This document shows positions 26,402 to 33,965 of a stretch of DNA of 64,000 nucleotides, piece after piece. Position 1 is the stretch's first letter, and each line of letters begins with the position of its first letter. The notes under the pieces are model-generated. The model had not been told where the DNA came from, did no database searches, and was given only the letters and a program-made list of their open reading frames with translations. The position numbers were made by a program, and so were the translations under genes. Source of the DNA: JADJAH01 sp964615795 (GTDB lineage Bacteria > Bacteroidota > Ignavibacteria > Tepidaquicellales > Tepidaquicellaceae). Location of the stretch: NCBI GenBank assembly GCA_964615795.1, contig CAZTQR010000004.1, positions 1-64,000 of the forward strand, given 5' to 3'.

Positions 26402-26785
26402 ATGAAGACAGTAATGTTGATCGCTGTGTTGCTGATGACCTTCCTTGCAGGCAGCTTGTACGCACAGCAGGAAGGCAGGCCGCACAAAACTCCGGAAGAA
26501 TTTGCCAAGCACAGGTCTGACATGCTGAAAACGGAACTTCAGCTGTCGGATGACCAATACAAGCAGGTTTACAGCATATTCCTTGAGGAATCTCAGAGAA
26601 TTGAAAATGAGCGTGATAAGATCGGCGGCCTGGACAAAGACCAAAGGAATGCCTTTCGTGAGAGAAACAGGGAACAGCTTATTGAAAAAATGAAAGGTGT
26701 ACTTACAAAGGAACAACTTGAGAAGTTCAGCGAAAGGTCCCGCCATAAACACGAAGGCATGAAAGGCGGCAAGTCAGACAAGTGA
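26402..26785 (+). CDS. Spy/CpxP-like periplasmic protein with LTxxQ motifs
   Basis: A 127-residue exported protein. A signal peptide (1-21, ending SLYAQ) is followed by a charged, all-helical region. Two LTxxQ-type motifs are present, LSDDQYKQVY (about 48-57) and LTKEQLEKF (about 101-109), the spacing seen in Spy/CpxP-type envelope chaperones and metal-sensing relatives. The C-terminus is rich in H, G and K (RSRHKHEGMKGG), which might bind metal. A role in envelope stress is inferred from the family. It converges on the next gene across a shared terminator. Confidence 0.8.
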   Translation: MKTVMLIAVLLMTFLAGSLYAQQEGRPHKTPEEFAKHRSDMLKTELQLSDDQYKQVYSIFLEESQRIENERDKIGGLDKDQRNAFRERNREQLIEKMKGVLTKEQLEKFSERSRHKHEGMKGGKSDK

Positions 26786-26790
26786 TTCAG

Positions 26791-26813
26791 TGAGCCGGCT
26801 AAGAACCGGCTCA
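26791..26813. terminator. Convergent terminator hairpin
   Basis: GAGCCGG (26792-26798) and CCGGCTC (26806-26812) pair around a 7-base loop between two converging genes. T tracts are weak on either side. Confidence 0.6.
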
Positions 26814-26817
26814 TATT

Positions 26818-28326
26818 CTATACAGCTTTCTTGCCCGCCTTGAGCTTTTCCTGCTGTATCTTTTCAAGGATCCATTCCTTGTTAAGCGTGTTCTTCGACT
26901 TCCTGACCTTGTCTTCCAGATACAACAAGCTTATGTTCCTTGTGGATATCTTATGCAGGATGAGTTTGTTCACAAAGCTGATGAAGTGTGAATGCATCAC
27001 CCGCTTATTGTCTGAAACCAGAACATTGTTGTTGATGAAGTGTTTGTAGGTATCAATCACGGACAATGCGGAATCGTACTGTCCCAGTTCGTAGTAGATC
27101 TTCAGCGAGAGGTTTTTCATATCCAGCTTGTATATGAACTGGTCAAAGCGGATCTTATTTAACAAATCCAGGGCCTTACCGTAATCGCCCCTTTCAAATG
27201 ACAGAAGTGAATAGCTGTAATTCTCTACATTGGCGATCTGATTAGGATTGAGCTTTGATGTGAACTCCATTATGAACTCCTCCATCTTGTCGAGCTTTTT
27301 AAGCGAAATGCAGTTGTAGAGGTAGTTTCTGTAGAGATCAAAAGGAATATAATTTACGGATTCAGTCTTGTAATAGCCCTTTCCTATGATTTCTGTCAGA
27401 ATTTCGAAAATTTCCACGTCTATATTGAAGCTTGTAACTGCCCCGGAGTTCTTCTTAATTACGCAGTAATCCATGAGCCTGGCAAAAAGGAAGTGATTGT
27501 CAACCAGCGAAAACTCACCGGCATTTGCGATAAGGAATTTCTTTAGTTCAAAATAGAATTTGTCCTGATCGAAGTTTATGTAAGTGAGAAGGAGTTTGTA
27601 ATAGGCTTCCACGATTGAAAGCCTTAGCTCCGAGTTTTCCTTGATGAATCTGACAATTGCGGCAAAGTCAAAGAGCTTCATGAAATCAGTCACCGTCTTC
27701 ATATTGCCGGAGATGTTGTATGTCCGAGAGTATTTCAGCAGATTGTCATTGTGCTTTACGGATTCGATAACAAAATAGCTGATCATGAATATGATTCCGT
27801 TTACCAGCTTTTTTGATTCAGATTCCACAAATGATTTCTTAAGCACCCTGGCCGACTGAAGGTTCATGTAGAACTGATCGGTCTGTGTCCTGAATTTGCT
27901 CAGAAAATATGCACTGCTGATCTCCTTGTCCAGCCCGAGTTGCCTGTCGGTTTGCCTTATCCTTTCATCGAAAATCTTCGCAAGACCTCTTTGGGCAAGT
28001 TCGTCCGTAAGGAAGAAGCTTGAGTCAACCTCATTTTTCCTGAATGACTCCAGTTTCAGAAATGTCAGAGCCGCCTGCTGGAGATCCGACATAAGGTTTC
28101 GGAAAGTAGAATCATTGTAATTGTTGTTCTTGTATATCTTCTCAAAGAGTTTCTCCTTTGTCAGATTCTTATGGTCATACTCGGGATGAAAGGTCCTGAG
28201 TACTTCAAAAAGACGGAACAGAGTGTTTCGGTTATTGAAATAAGGCGATTTCAGGAACTTGCCAAACTTCATCATTTCCTTGTCTGCAAGGGTCCTGAAA
28301 AGGTCAAAAAGTGAATGTGTATACAT
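26818..28326 (-). CDS. Large alpha-helical protein of unknown function
   Basis: A 502-residue cytoplasmic protein with no signal peptide or membrane segment. It is rich in K, L, F, N and helical throughout. The N-terminus reads SLFDLFRTLADKEMMKFGKFL-SPYFN-NRNTLFRLFEVL, a pattern I associate with unnamed Bacteroidota proteins. The C-terminal half shows weak TPR-like helical pairs (YSLLSFERGDYGKALDLLNKI, YELGQYDSALSVIDTYKHF). I cannot name a family or a function. It is monocistronic, with a perfect local-consensus promoter. Confidence 0.75.
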   Translation of the reverse strand: MYTHSLFDLFRTLADKEMMKFGKFLKSPYFNNRNTLFRLFEVLRTFHPEYDHKNLTKEKLFEKIYKNNNYNDSTFRNLMSDLQQAALTFLKLESFRKNEVDSSFFLTDELAQRGLAKIFDERIRQTDRQLGLDKEISSAYFLSKFRTQTDQFYMNLQSARVLKKSFVESESKKLVNGIIFMISYFVIESVKHNDNLLKYSRTYNISGNMKTVTDFMKLFDFAAIVRFIKENSELRLSIVEAYYKLLLTYINFDQDKFYFELKKFLIANAGEFSLVDNHFLFARLMDYCVIKKNSGAVTSFNIDVEIFEILTEIIGKGYYKTESVNYIPFDLYRNYLYNCISLKKLDKMEEFIMEFTSKLNPNQIANVENYSYSLLSFERGDYGKALDLLNKIRFDQFIYKLDMKNLSLKIYYELGQYDSALSVIDTYKHFINNNVLVSDNKRVMHSHFISFVNKLILHKISTRNISLLYLEDKVRKSKNTLNKEWILEKIQQEKLKAGKKAV

Positions 28327-28379
28327 TTTTAATCTTCCGCAATTTGCAAAAATTACGACAAATGGTATCGTAAAGTACT

Positions 28380-28410
28380 CAAATTTAATGCCTTAAATGC
28401 ACAAAATCAA
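28380..28410 (-). promoter_or_regulatory. Promoter for the helical protein gene
   Basis: On the minus strand: TTG (28410-28408), a 20-base spacer, TAAATTTG (28387-28380), an exact match to the Bacteroidota consensus, 53 bases before the start codon. Confidence 0.7.
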
Positions 28411-28474
28411 CACTATTTAAGGGGTTGTCACGGAATGCCGGGAAAAAATCTGCGACAAAGTTAAAAAAATTTCT

Positions 28475-28505
28475 TTGTATTACCGTCAAATTGTATGTAA
28501 TTTGC
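28475..28505 (+). promoter_or_regulatory. Promoter-like sequence for the small secreted protein
   Basis: TTG (28475-28477), a 20-base spacer, then TAATTTGC (28498-28505), a variant -7 box. The start codon lies 25 bases downstream, leaving room for the Shine-Dalgarno sequence. Confidence 0.5.
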
Positions 28506-28530
28506 ATTAAATCGAAAGGAGATAACAGTA

Positions 28531-28755
28531 ATGAAATCCATGACAAAGTCATTCTTAACACTTTTCATTGTAGTTCTGAGTTTCATCGGATTTGCGGCTA
28601 CCGAAAACGCAAGTGCATCAGTCAGCAAAAATATTCAGGTAACTGAGAAGAGCGACTGGTTGATTTTTACAAGAGTTGTTGAGCCATCAGGAATGAGTTA
28701 CATATACATTTACACTGAAGGCGGCGTTTTCATAACTAAGTACGAGGAACTCTGA
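28531..28755 (+). CDS. Small secreted protein of unknown function
   Basis: Encodes 74 residues. The start is well supported by a strong AAAGGAG eight bases or so before the ATG, which is unusual here because most genes in this window lack a clear Shine-Dalgarno sequence. A signal peptide (about 1-30, ending NASAS) leaves a mature part of about 44 residues with alternating aromatic strands (SDWLIFTRVV, SYIYIYTEGGVFITKYEEL). It could be a small beta-hairpin protein. No family recognised. Monocistronic, with a hairpin structure downstream. Confidence 0.65.
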   Translation: MKSMTKSFLTLFIVVLSFIGFAATENASASVSKNIQVTEKSDWLIFTRVVEPSGMSYIYIYTEGGVFITKYEEL

Positions 28756-28815
28756 TACTGTTGTCTACCAAGAGGGTTTAAAAGACGAGTTTAAGGCTTT
28801 TTTGAGCTAATAAAA

Positions 28816-28884
28816 AAGATACATCACTCGTTCTCCTTTCACCGTTCAAAATTTGGGGTTGAACGGTCTTGAGCGATGTATCTT
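28816..28884. repeat. Nested 69-base inverted repeat in intergenic region
   Basis: An outer stem pairs 28816-28829 with 28871-28884 (AAGATACATC arms, one mismatch). An inner perfect stem pairs ACCGTTCAA (28841-28849) with TTGAACGGT (28859-28867). The two stems are separated by an asymmetric bulge (11 and 3 bases). It lies downstream of the small secreted protein. It may be a structured RNA, a terminator or a small mobile repeat; the sequence alone does not decide. Confidence 0.6.
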
Positions 28885-29086
28885 TATGATTTTGAGTTTT
28901 TTGGGTTAACCTGGTTCAAACATATGGATATTTGTCCATATTGTAAAGGGAATTTTTTGCGCAATTGTCGTTCAGACTATTTTGTTCTTTGAGATCCATT
29001 ATTGTTTTCTCCTTCATTCTTTCAAGATTTTTAGTCCGACACCATAATTGCAGTTGTTCTTGATCCTTACTGACCTCCATCGATTT
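28885..29086. other. Intergenic region with possible 27-codon reading frame
   Basis: No standard gene is evident. On the minus strand, ATG at 28999 follows AAGGAG at ideal spacing and opens 27 codons to a TGA at 28916 (MDLKEQNSLNDNCAKNSLYN...). The good ribosome-binding site makes a very small protein possible, but there is no homology or conservation evidence. The region ends in a plus-strand terminator, implying a plus-strand transcript crosses it. Confidence 0.3.
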
Positions 29087-29129
29087 AATCAGCCGGCGTA
29101 GCATATGCATACGCCTGCTGATTTTTTTT
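29087..29129 (+). terminator. Strong plus-strand terminator in the structured intergenic region
   Basis: AATCAGC-C-GGCGTA pairs with TACGCC-T-GCTGATT (29087-29123), followed by a run of T to 29129. Its orientation implies a transcript that starts at or after the small secreted protein and runs through the nested repeat. It lies directly against the stop codon of the convergent DUF6526 gene. Confidence 0.8.
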
Positions 29130-29562
29130 ATGCTCTGCAGTTGTCTTCCTTCCAAACAGAGATCTTCTTCTTGATCTCATCACCCCCAATCCCTGAAGCG
29201 ACTGCTTCATCTGCAAGCTGTGGAAACTCATCGTCCGAAGCAAATCTAAGTGCAACTATCTGATTCATTGACAGGCCGTTAGGCAATCTTCTGCCGGTTA
29301 TCAGGAAATATCTTAGCGATTCTTCAGCCCTGATCGCCCTGTCCTGTGCCTTCAAAGCAAAGACCCTGAAATAGAAGAACGTCAGCATCAGGTATGCCGT
29401 GATCAGCAGGAATGTGATTCGGATTGTGAGTTCACCTGACCCGATTATCAGATTCCATACAGACAACGCAAACGCAGCCAACAGTATTGCGAATGAAACA
29501 AAATGGAAGCCGGGAACATATTGCTTGTGATTGTTGTAATCTTGCTTCTTCATGATTTTCAT
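29128..29562 (-). CDS. DUF6526 family membrane protein
   Basis: A protein of about 144 residues. The N-terminal QDYNNHKQYVPGFHF fits the DUF6526 family, which begins QxYxNHxxxxPxxHF. Two transmembrane helices follow (FVSFAILLAAFALSVWNLI and ITFLLITAYLMLTFFYFRVF), then a cytoplasmic RAEESLRYFLITGRRLP...MNQIVALRFASDDEFPQLADEAV part. Function unknown. ATG at 29562 is used; another in-frame ATG lies at 29553 and fits the family start better, so the true start is uncertain by three codons. It is downstream of the thioredoxin-TPR gene across a terminator hairpin. Confidence 0.88.
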   Translation of the reverse strand: MKIMKKQDYNNHKQYVPGFHFVSFAILLAAFALSVWNLIIGSGELTIRITFLLITAYLMLTFFYFRVFALKAQDRAIRAEESLRYFLITGRRLPNGLSMNQIVALRFASDDEFPQLADEAVASGIGGDEIKKKISVWKEDNCRA

Positions 29563-29571
29563 CAAAATTAA

Positions 29572-29592
29572 GAGCGGCGCCCTGAGCGCCGC
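29572..29592 (-). terminator. GC-rich terminator after the thioredoxin-TPR gene
   Basis: On the minus strand GCGGCGC and GCGCCGC (29592-29586 and 29580-29574) pair around a 5-base loop, followed by TCTTAATTTT. It separates the gene from the DUF6526 gene downstream. Confidence 0.65.
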
Positions 29593-29622
29593 GCGAATGT
29601 GGATTTTATATGATTCCGAAAG

Positions 29623-30705
29623 TCAGTTTGCCTTGGTCTTTTCCTTCTCGATCTTAAGCTTCTGATCCCTGTATGACTTCTTGTCGTAGATGGCAATGGC
29701 CTTGTCAATGCACTCTTCTGCCTTTGGAAGATCTTTGTTTTGCAGATACAGATCCGACATAATATAGTATGCGCTGGCTTCGTTAACTGTGCCGCTTACA
29801 TAAGGAATGCAATCTTTCAATACCGCAACTCCTTCCAGGCGGTCCTTATCATTGGCTTTCTCATTTTTCGAAATTGTGTATGCCTCCGAGATCAGAAGAA
29901 GTCCATAACCCTGCCTCAGGTCAAAATCATCCTTGCCGAACTGGCTGAATGCCTGTGCATAGATCTCTTTTGCCTTCTTGAAATCCGACTTTGAACTGTA
30001 ATATGATGCAAGGTTCATGTTACCGTCCTTTGCCTTGTTGCTTTGCGGGAATTCCTTCAATGCGTCACTGAGTGCTTTCTCATCTTCATTCAGGTATGCA
30101 AGCAGGAACTTTGCATCATCAGTATAACCTGCTGAATTTCCCGGGTCGGATGAGATTACTTTCTCAAGATAGGGTTTTGGATCAGCTTCAAGACCGGTGG
30201 AAACAATCTTGTCTGCATACTTGTAATTTGAAGCGGGATCTCCCGGCTCACTTTCAACGGCCGCCTTAAGGGCTGCGTAAGTATTTACTCCTGAATGGTA
30301 ATCCTTCATTACTGCAAGGAACTGCTGAGCAGGCAGGTAGCCGTAGATCCTGTCAATTTCAGTTCCGTCAGGCTGAGTGAAAACGATCGTCGGATATCCT
30401 TTGACGCCGTACTTCTTCGCAAGGTCGGGGCCCTCGCCTTTTTCAGCATCAATCTTCCAGTTGATCTGATTTGCATTTGCCCATGCGAAAACGTCAGGGT
30501 CAGTATAAACTTTCCTGTCCGTTTCTACGCACCATTTGCACCAGTCAGTAACAAAATCTATCATTATTATTTTGTTCTCCTGCTTCGCCTTGTCAACCAC
30601 TTCGGCATAAGTGCCGTTCATGAATTCAACGTCCGCCCTGGAATCAACAACTGCAAACACAATGAGACAAATCATTGTGATCATAAGTGCGGGAATAGTT
30701 TTCAT
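29623..30705 (-). CDS. Periplasmic thioredoxin-fold protein with TPR-like C-terminus
   Basis: A 360-residue exported protein. Signal peptide about 1-24. The thioredoxin fold (about 28-140) contains the redox motif WCKWC (about 54-58) and the cis-Pro loop GVKGYPTIVF (about 98-107). The second half is helical with TPR-like pairs (SDFKKAKEIYAQAFSQFG, KDLPKAEECIDKAIAIYDK). It probably reduces or oxidises disulfides of exported proteins, in the style of thiol-disulfide interchange proteins. It has a promoter with a perfect 20-base spacer. Confidence 0.87.
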   Translation of the reverse strand: MKTIPALMITMICLIVFAVVDSRADVEFMNGTYAEVVDKAKQENKIIMIDFVTDWCKWCVETDRKVYTDPDVFAWANANQINWKIDAEKGEGPDLAKKYGVKGYPTIVFTQPDGTEIDRIYGYLPAQQFLAVMKDYHSGVNTYAALKAAVESEPGDPASNYKYADKIVSTGLEADPKPYLEKVISSDPGNSAGYTDDAKFLLAYLNEDEKALSDALKEFPQSNKAKDGNMNLASYYSSKSDFKKAKEIYAQAFSQFGKDDFDLRQGYGLLLISEAYTISKNEKANDKDRLEGVAVLKDCIPYVSGTVNEASAYYIMSDLYLQNKDLPKAEECIDKAIAIYDKKSYRDQKLKIEKEKTKAN

Positions 30706-30727
30706 AGCTTTTGGTTTTGTTTTGAGA

Positions 30728-30758
30728 TCAACTTATCAATAATAAACCGAAACCTCAA
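30728..30758 (-). promoter_or_regulatory. Promoter for the thioredoxin-TPR gene
   Basis: On the minus strand: TTG (30758-30756), 20-base spacer, TAAGTTGA (30735-30728). It is the same -7 box as upstream of the metallopeptidase-barrel gene, 22 bases before the start codon. Confidence 0.55.
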
Positions 30759-30800
30759 CATCTTTACATGCTGAGTATCAAAGGTCGCAAATTGCTCTGC

Positions 30801-32081
30801 TTATTTTGTAAACTGCTCCTCTTCAGTTGAGCCGGTCAAAGCTGTGGTTGCAGAATGACCGGAAGTTATTGCGATCTGAACCTTGTCAAAGTAACCGGTT
30901 CCAACAAAGCTTTGGTGCTTGACTGCTTTATATCCGCAGGTCCTTTCCAGTTCAAACTCAAGCTCCTGCAGTTTTGTGAACGCTGTCATTCCGTCGCTCC
31001 TGTATCCCATTGCAAGCTCAAACATAGCCGTATTCAGCGAGTGGAAGCCGGCAAGCGTTATGAACTGGTACTTATACCCCATGCCTGCAAGCTCTTCCTG
31101 AAATGCCGCAATCTTTGCATCATCGAGGTTTCTTTTCCAGTTGAATGAAGGTGAGCAATTGTACGCAAGCAGTTTGCCGGGAAACTTCTCGTGAATTGCC
31201 GCTGCAAAGTCGCGGGCTTCTTCCATATCTGGATGTGCTGTTTCACACCATATCATGTCGGCGTAGGGTGCATACGAAAGGCCTCTTGCAATTGCAGATT
31301 CCAGACCGCCCGTTATCTTGTAGAATCCTTCTTCCGTTCTTTCTCCGGTCATGAAAGGATGGTCCCTTTCATCAATATCGCTTGTGAGAAGGTGTGCGCT
31401 GTTCGCATCGGTTCTGGCAACAAGGATCGTCGGAACTTCCATTACATCCGCCGCCAGCCTTGCAGAGACCAGTGTATTAATGAAATCTCTCGTTGTCACA
31501 AGCACTTTCCCTCCGAGATGGCCGCATTTCTTTGCCGAACTGAGCTGATCCTCAAAATGAACACCCGCCGCGCCTGCCTCTATCATTGCTTTCATCAGTT
31601 CAAAGGCATTAAGCGGGCCTCCGAAACCTGCTTCAGCATCTGCAACTATTGGCGCAAGCCAGTGTACATCATCCCTGCCGTCCATGTGTGTGATCTGGTC
31701 TGCACGGAGAAGCGCATTGTTGATCCTCCTTACAACTGCGGGTACACTGTCTGCTGGATAGAGACTTTGGTCAGGATAAGTATGCCTGGCATTGTTTGCA
31801 TCCGCCGCAACCTGCCAACCGCTGAGATAAATTGATTTAAGGCCTGCCTGAACCATCTGCACTGCCTGGTTTCCGGTAAGCGCTCCAAGGGCTCTTACAA
31901 GATTTTCGGTGTGAAGCAGTTTCCACAGTCTCTCTGCACCGAGTCTTGCTACCGTGTGCTCGATCTTTACAGATCCGGCCAGTTCATATACGTCCTTTCC
32001 TTTATACGGACGTTTGATGCCTGCCCATCGTTTGTCGTTTTGCCATGACTCTTCTATTCTCTTGATCTCTCGTTCTTTCAT
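30801..32081 (-). CDS. aceA: Isocitrate lyase
   Basis: Splits isocitrate into succinate and glyoxylate, the first step of the glyoxylate shunt. The 426-residue protein has the catalytic signature SSAKKCGHLGGK with Cys186, plus ARTDANSAHLLTSDIDERD and the C-terminal YCNCSPSFNW-type segment (AYNCSPSFNWKRNLDD). Length is normal for the bacterial enzyme. It lies 20 bases after aceB in the same orientation, so aceB and aceA form an operon that would allow growth on acetate or fatty acids, fitting the nearby etfAB genes. Confidence 0.96.
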   Translation of the reverse strand: MKEREIKRIEESWQNDKRWAGIKRPYKGKDVYELAGSVKIEHTVARLGAERLWKLLHTENLVRALGALTGNQAVQMVQAGLKSIYLSGWQVAADANNARHTYPDQSLYPADSVPAVVRRINNALLRADQITHMDGRDDVHWLAPIVADAEAGFGGPLNAFELMKAMIEAGAAGVHFEDQLSSAKKCGHLGGKVLVTTRDFINTLVSARLAADVMEVPTILVARTDANSAHLLTSDIDERDHPFMTGERTEEGFYKITGGLESAIARGLSYAPYADMIWCETAHPDMEEARDFAAAIHEKFPGKLLAYNCSPSFNWKRNLDDAKIAAFQEELAGMGYKYQFITLAGFHSLNTAMFELAMGYRSDGMTAFTKLQELEFELERTCGYKAVKHQSFVGTGYFDKVQIAITSGHSATTALTGSTEEEQFTK

Positions 32082-32101
32082 GAATTATTCCCTTTCGAGT
32101 T

Positions 32102-33685
32102 TTAGTTGATTTTTTCGTATGCTTCAAGTGTCAGGAATTCCCCAAACTCTTCTTCAGTAGACAACTTATTTATCAGCTCCGCGGCAAGTTCGAACTTACC
32201 GTTCTTATACCGATCGTCTCCGACCATGCTCCGGATCTTCTCAAGTTCATCCTTTACAAGATCGAAATAGAGTTCCTTTGTGACTTTTCTTCCGTCGTTA
32301 AGAATTCCTTTTGAGTTGTGTATCCATTGCCATATCTGGGCGCGGGATATTTCGGAAGTGGCTGCATCTTCCATGAGATTGTAGATCGGCACGCACCCGT
32401 TGCCGTTCAGCCATGCCTCCATATACTGAATGGACACATCAATGTTGGTCCTTAGCCCTTTCTCCGTTATTTCTCCTTCAGGAACTGCAAGCAGATCATC
32501 AGCGGTCACATTCACATCATCCCTCTTTACATGGATCTGATTTTCCTGCGGCATGAACTTGTCGAATATGGCTTTTGCTGTTGCTATGAGCCCCGGATGA
32601 GCTACCCATGTGCCGTCATGCCCGTCCTTTGCTTCGCGCTCCTTGTCAGCCCTTACTTTCTCCATCGCTTCTTCGTTTGCCTTCGGATCGTTCTTGATCG
32701 GGATCTGCGCTGCCATACCGCCCATTGCATGGATCCCTCTCCGGTGGCAGGTCTTTATCACAAGCTGTGAATATGACCTTAGAAAGTGAGTGGTCATTGT
32801 CACTTTGCCGCGGTCAGGAAGAATATGGTCAGGATAGTTTCTGAATTTCTTTATGAAACTGAAGATGTAATCCCAGCGTCCGCAGTTCAGTCCGGCAGAA
32901 TGATCCCTGAGTTCAAAAAGGATTTCATCCATTTCAAATGCCGCGAGTATTGTTTCAATGAGAACCGTTGCGCGGATCGTTCCGACCGGAATACCAAGCA
33001 GATTCTGAGCTTTGACGAACACATCATTCCAAAGCCTTGCTTCAAGATGGTTCTCCAGTTTGGGGAGATAAAAGTACGGTCCTGAACCTTTCGCCATCAG
33101 CTTCCTTGCGTTGTGATAGAAGTAGATCGCAAAGTCAAAGATAGAAGCAGAAACTCTCTCTCCATCAAGCATGATGTTCTTTTCTTCAAGATGCCAGCCT
33201 CTCGGCCTCACCATCAGCACGGCGGTCTTATCGGCAAGCTTGTAAGATTTACCTTCCGGACTTGTGTACGCGATTTTGCCGTCAATTGCATCACGAAGAT
33301 TGATCTGCCCTTCTATACAGTTTGTCCATGTTGGGGAGTTTGAATCTTCGAAGTCGGCCATGAACACGTTCGCACCGGAATTCAAAGCATTAATGATCAT
33401 CTTTCTGTCCACCGGGCCGGTGATCTCAACTCTCCTGTCTTTCAGGTCATCTGGAATTGAAGCCACTTTCCATTCGCTTTCCCTGATGCTCTTTGTATGT
33501 TCCGGAAAGGCCGGAAGCTTGCCTGCATCAATCTCCTTCTGAACAGTCTTTCTTCGCTCCAGTAATTCCTTTCTCTTTGCACGAAATTCTGTTTCAAGCG
33601 CGGTGAAGAATTCGATTGCACCGGGTGTGAGTATGTCTTCAAAGCCTTCATTCATATTGCCTGTAATTCTGAGTTGTGCGTTCAT
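32102..33685 (-). CDS. aceB: Malate synthase A
   Basis: Condenses glyoxylate with acetyl-CoA to malate, the second step of the glyoxylate shunt. The 527-residue protein is the malate synthase A type: RRVEITGPVDRKMIINALNSGANVFMADFEDSNSPTW near 85-120, VRPRGWH, LPKLENHLEARLWNDVF, the signature ETILAAFEMDEILFELRDHSAGLNCGRWDYIFS and GGMAAQIP. ATG at 33685 is used; another in-frame ATG at 33655 is also possible, and neither has a Shine-Dalgarno sequence. The leader is structured (33718-33752). Confidence 0.95.
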   Translation of the reverse strand: MNAQLRITGNMNEGFEDILTPGAIEFFTALETEFRAKRKELLERRKTVQKEIDAGKLPAFPEHTKSIRESEWKVASIPDDLKDRRVEITGPVDRKMIINALNSGANVFMADFEDSNSPTWTNCIEGQINLRDAIDGKIAYTSPEGKSYKLADKTAVLMVRPRGWHLEEKNIMLDGERVSASIFDFAIYFYHNARKLMAKGSGPYFYLPKLENHLEARLWNDVFVKAQNLLGIPVGTIRATVLIETILAAFEMDEILFELRDHSAGLNCGRWDYIFSFIKKFRNYPDHILPDRGKVTMTTHFLRSYSQLVIKTCHRRGIHAMGGMAAQIPIKNDPKANEEAMEKVRADKEREAKDGHDGTWVAHPGLIATAKAIFDKFMPQENQIHVKRDDVNVTADDLLAVPEGEITEKGLRTNIDVSIQYMEAWLNGNGCVPIYNLMEDAATSEISRAQIWQWIHNSKGILNDGRKVTKELYFDLVKDELEKIRSMVGDDRYKNGKFELAAELINKLSTEEEFGEFLTLEAYEKIN

Positions 33686-33717
33686 TGCAAGTATGGTGTA
33701 GAATTTATTTGGGGAGA

Positions 33718-33752
33718 GCGGACTGACGGCTGTCGCCGACGTATTGGTCCGC
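33718..33752 (-). promoter_or_regulatory. Structured 5' leader of the aceBA operon
   Basis: In the predicted leader of about 80 bases, GCGGAC (33752-33747) pairs with GTCCGC (33723-33718), enclosing a GC-rich inner hairpin (CGGC-gaca-GCCG). No riboswitch class recognised; it may simply stabilise or regulate the mRNA. Confidence 0.4.
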
Positions 33753-33771
33753 CTGTTGATGATGATTTATG

Positions 33772-33802
33772 CAAATATAATTTATTCCTGCTGAAGTTTC
33801 GA
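33772..33802 (-). promoter_or_regulatory. Promoter of the aceBA operon
   Basis: On the minus strand: TCG (33802-33800), 20-base spacer, TATATTTG (33779-33772), an exact -7 match with one mismatch in the -33 box. The start codon is 86 bases downstream. Confidence 0.65.
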
Positions 33803-33910
33803 CTCAGTAAGGATTACTAATTGATTACTTAGCTCTTGTATGAACAGTATTGTATTCTGGTGCTTACCGGACTTCGCTCCGCATTCTGAAGCAAGACAAA
33901 ATTTTGAGCA

Positions 33911-33940
33911 TTCATTCATCAACGCATTGAAGTATTTTTG
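33911..33940 (+). promoter_or_regulatory. Promoter of the RmlD-like gene
   Basis: TTC (33911-33913), 19-base spacer, TATTTTTG (33933-33940), an exact -7 match. The predicted start site falls about 20 bases before the ATG at 33966, which argues against the earlier in-frame ATG at 33840. Confidence 0.55.
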
Positions 33941-33965
33941 CCTGATAGAAACTTATTCACAGAAA

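Noticed and set aside
33840..33965. N-terminal extension of the RmlD-like gene to ATG 33840.
   Set aside because: It lies upstream of the predicted promoter and adds 42 residues unlike the family; ATG 33966 gives the normal N-terminus.
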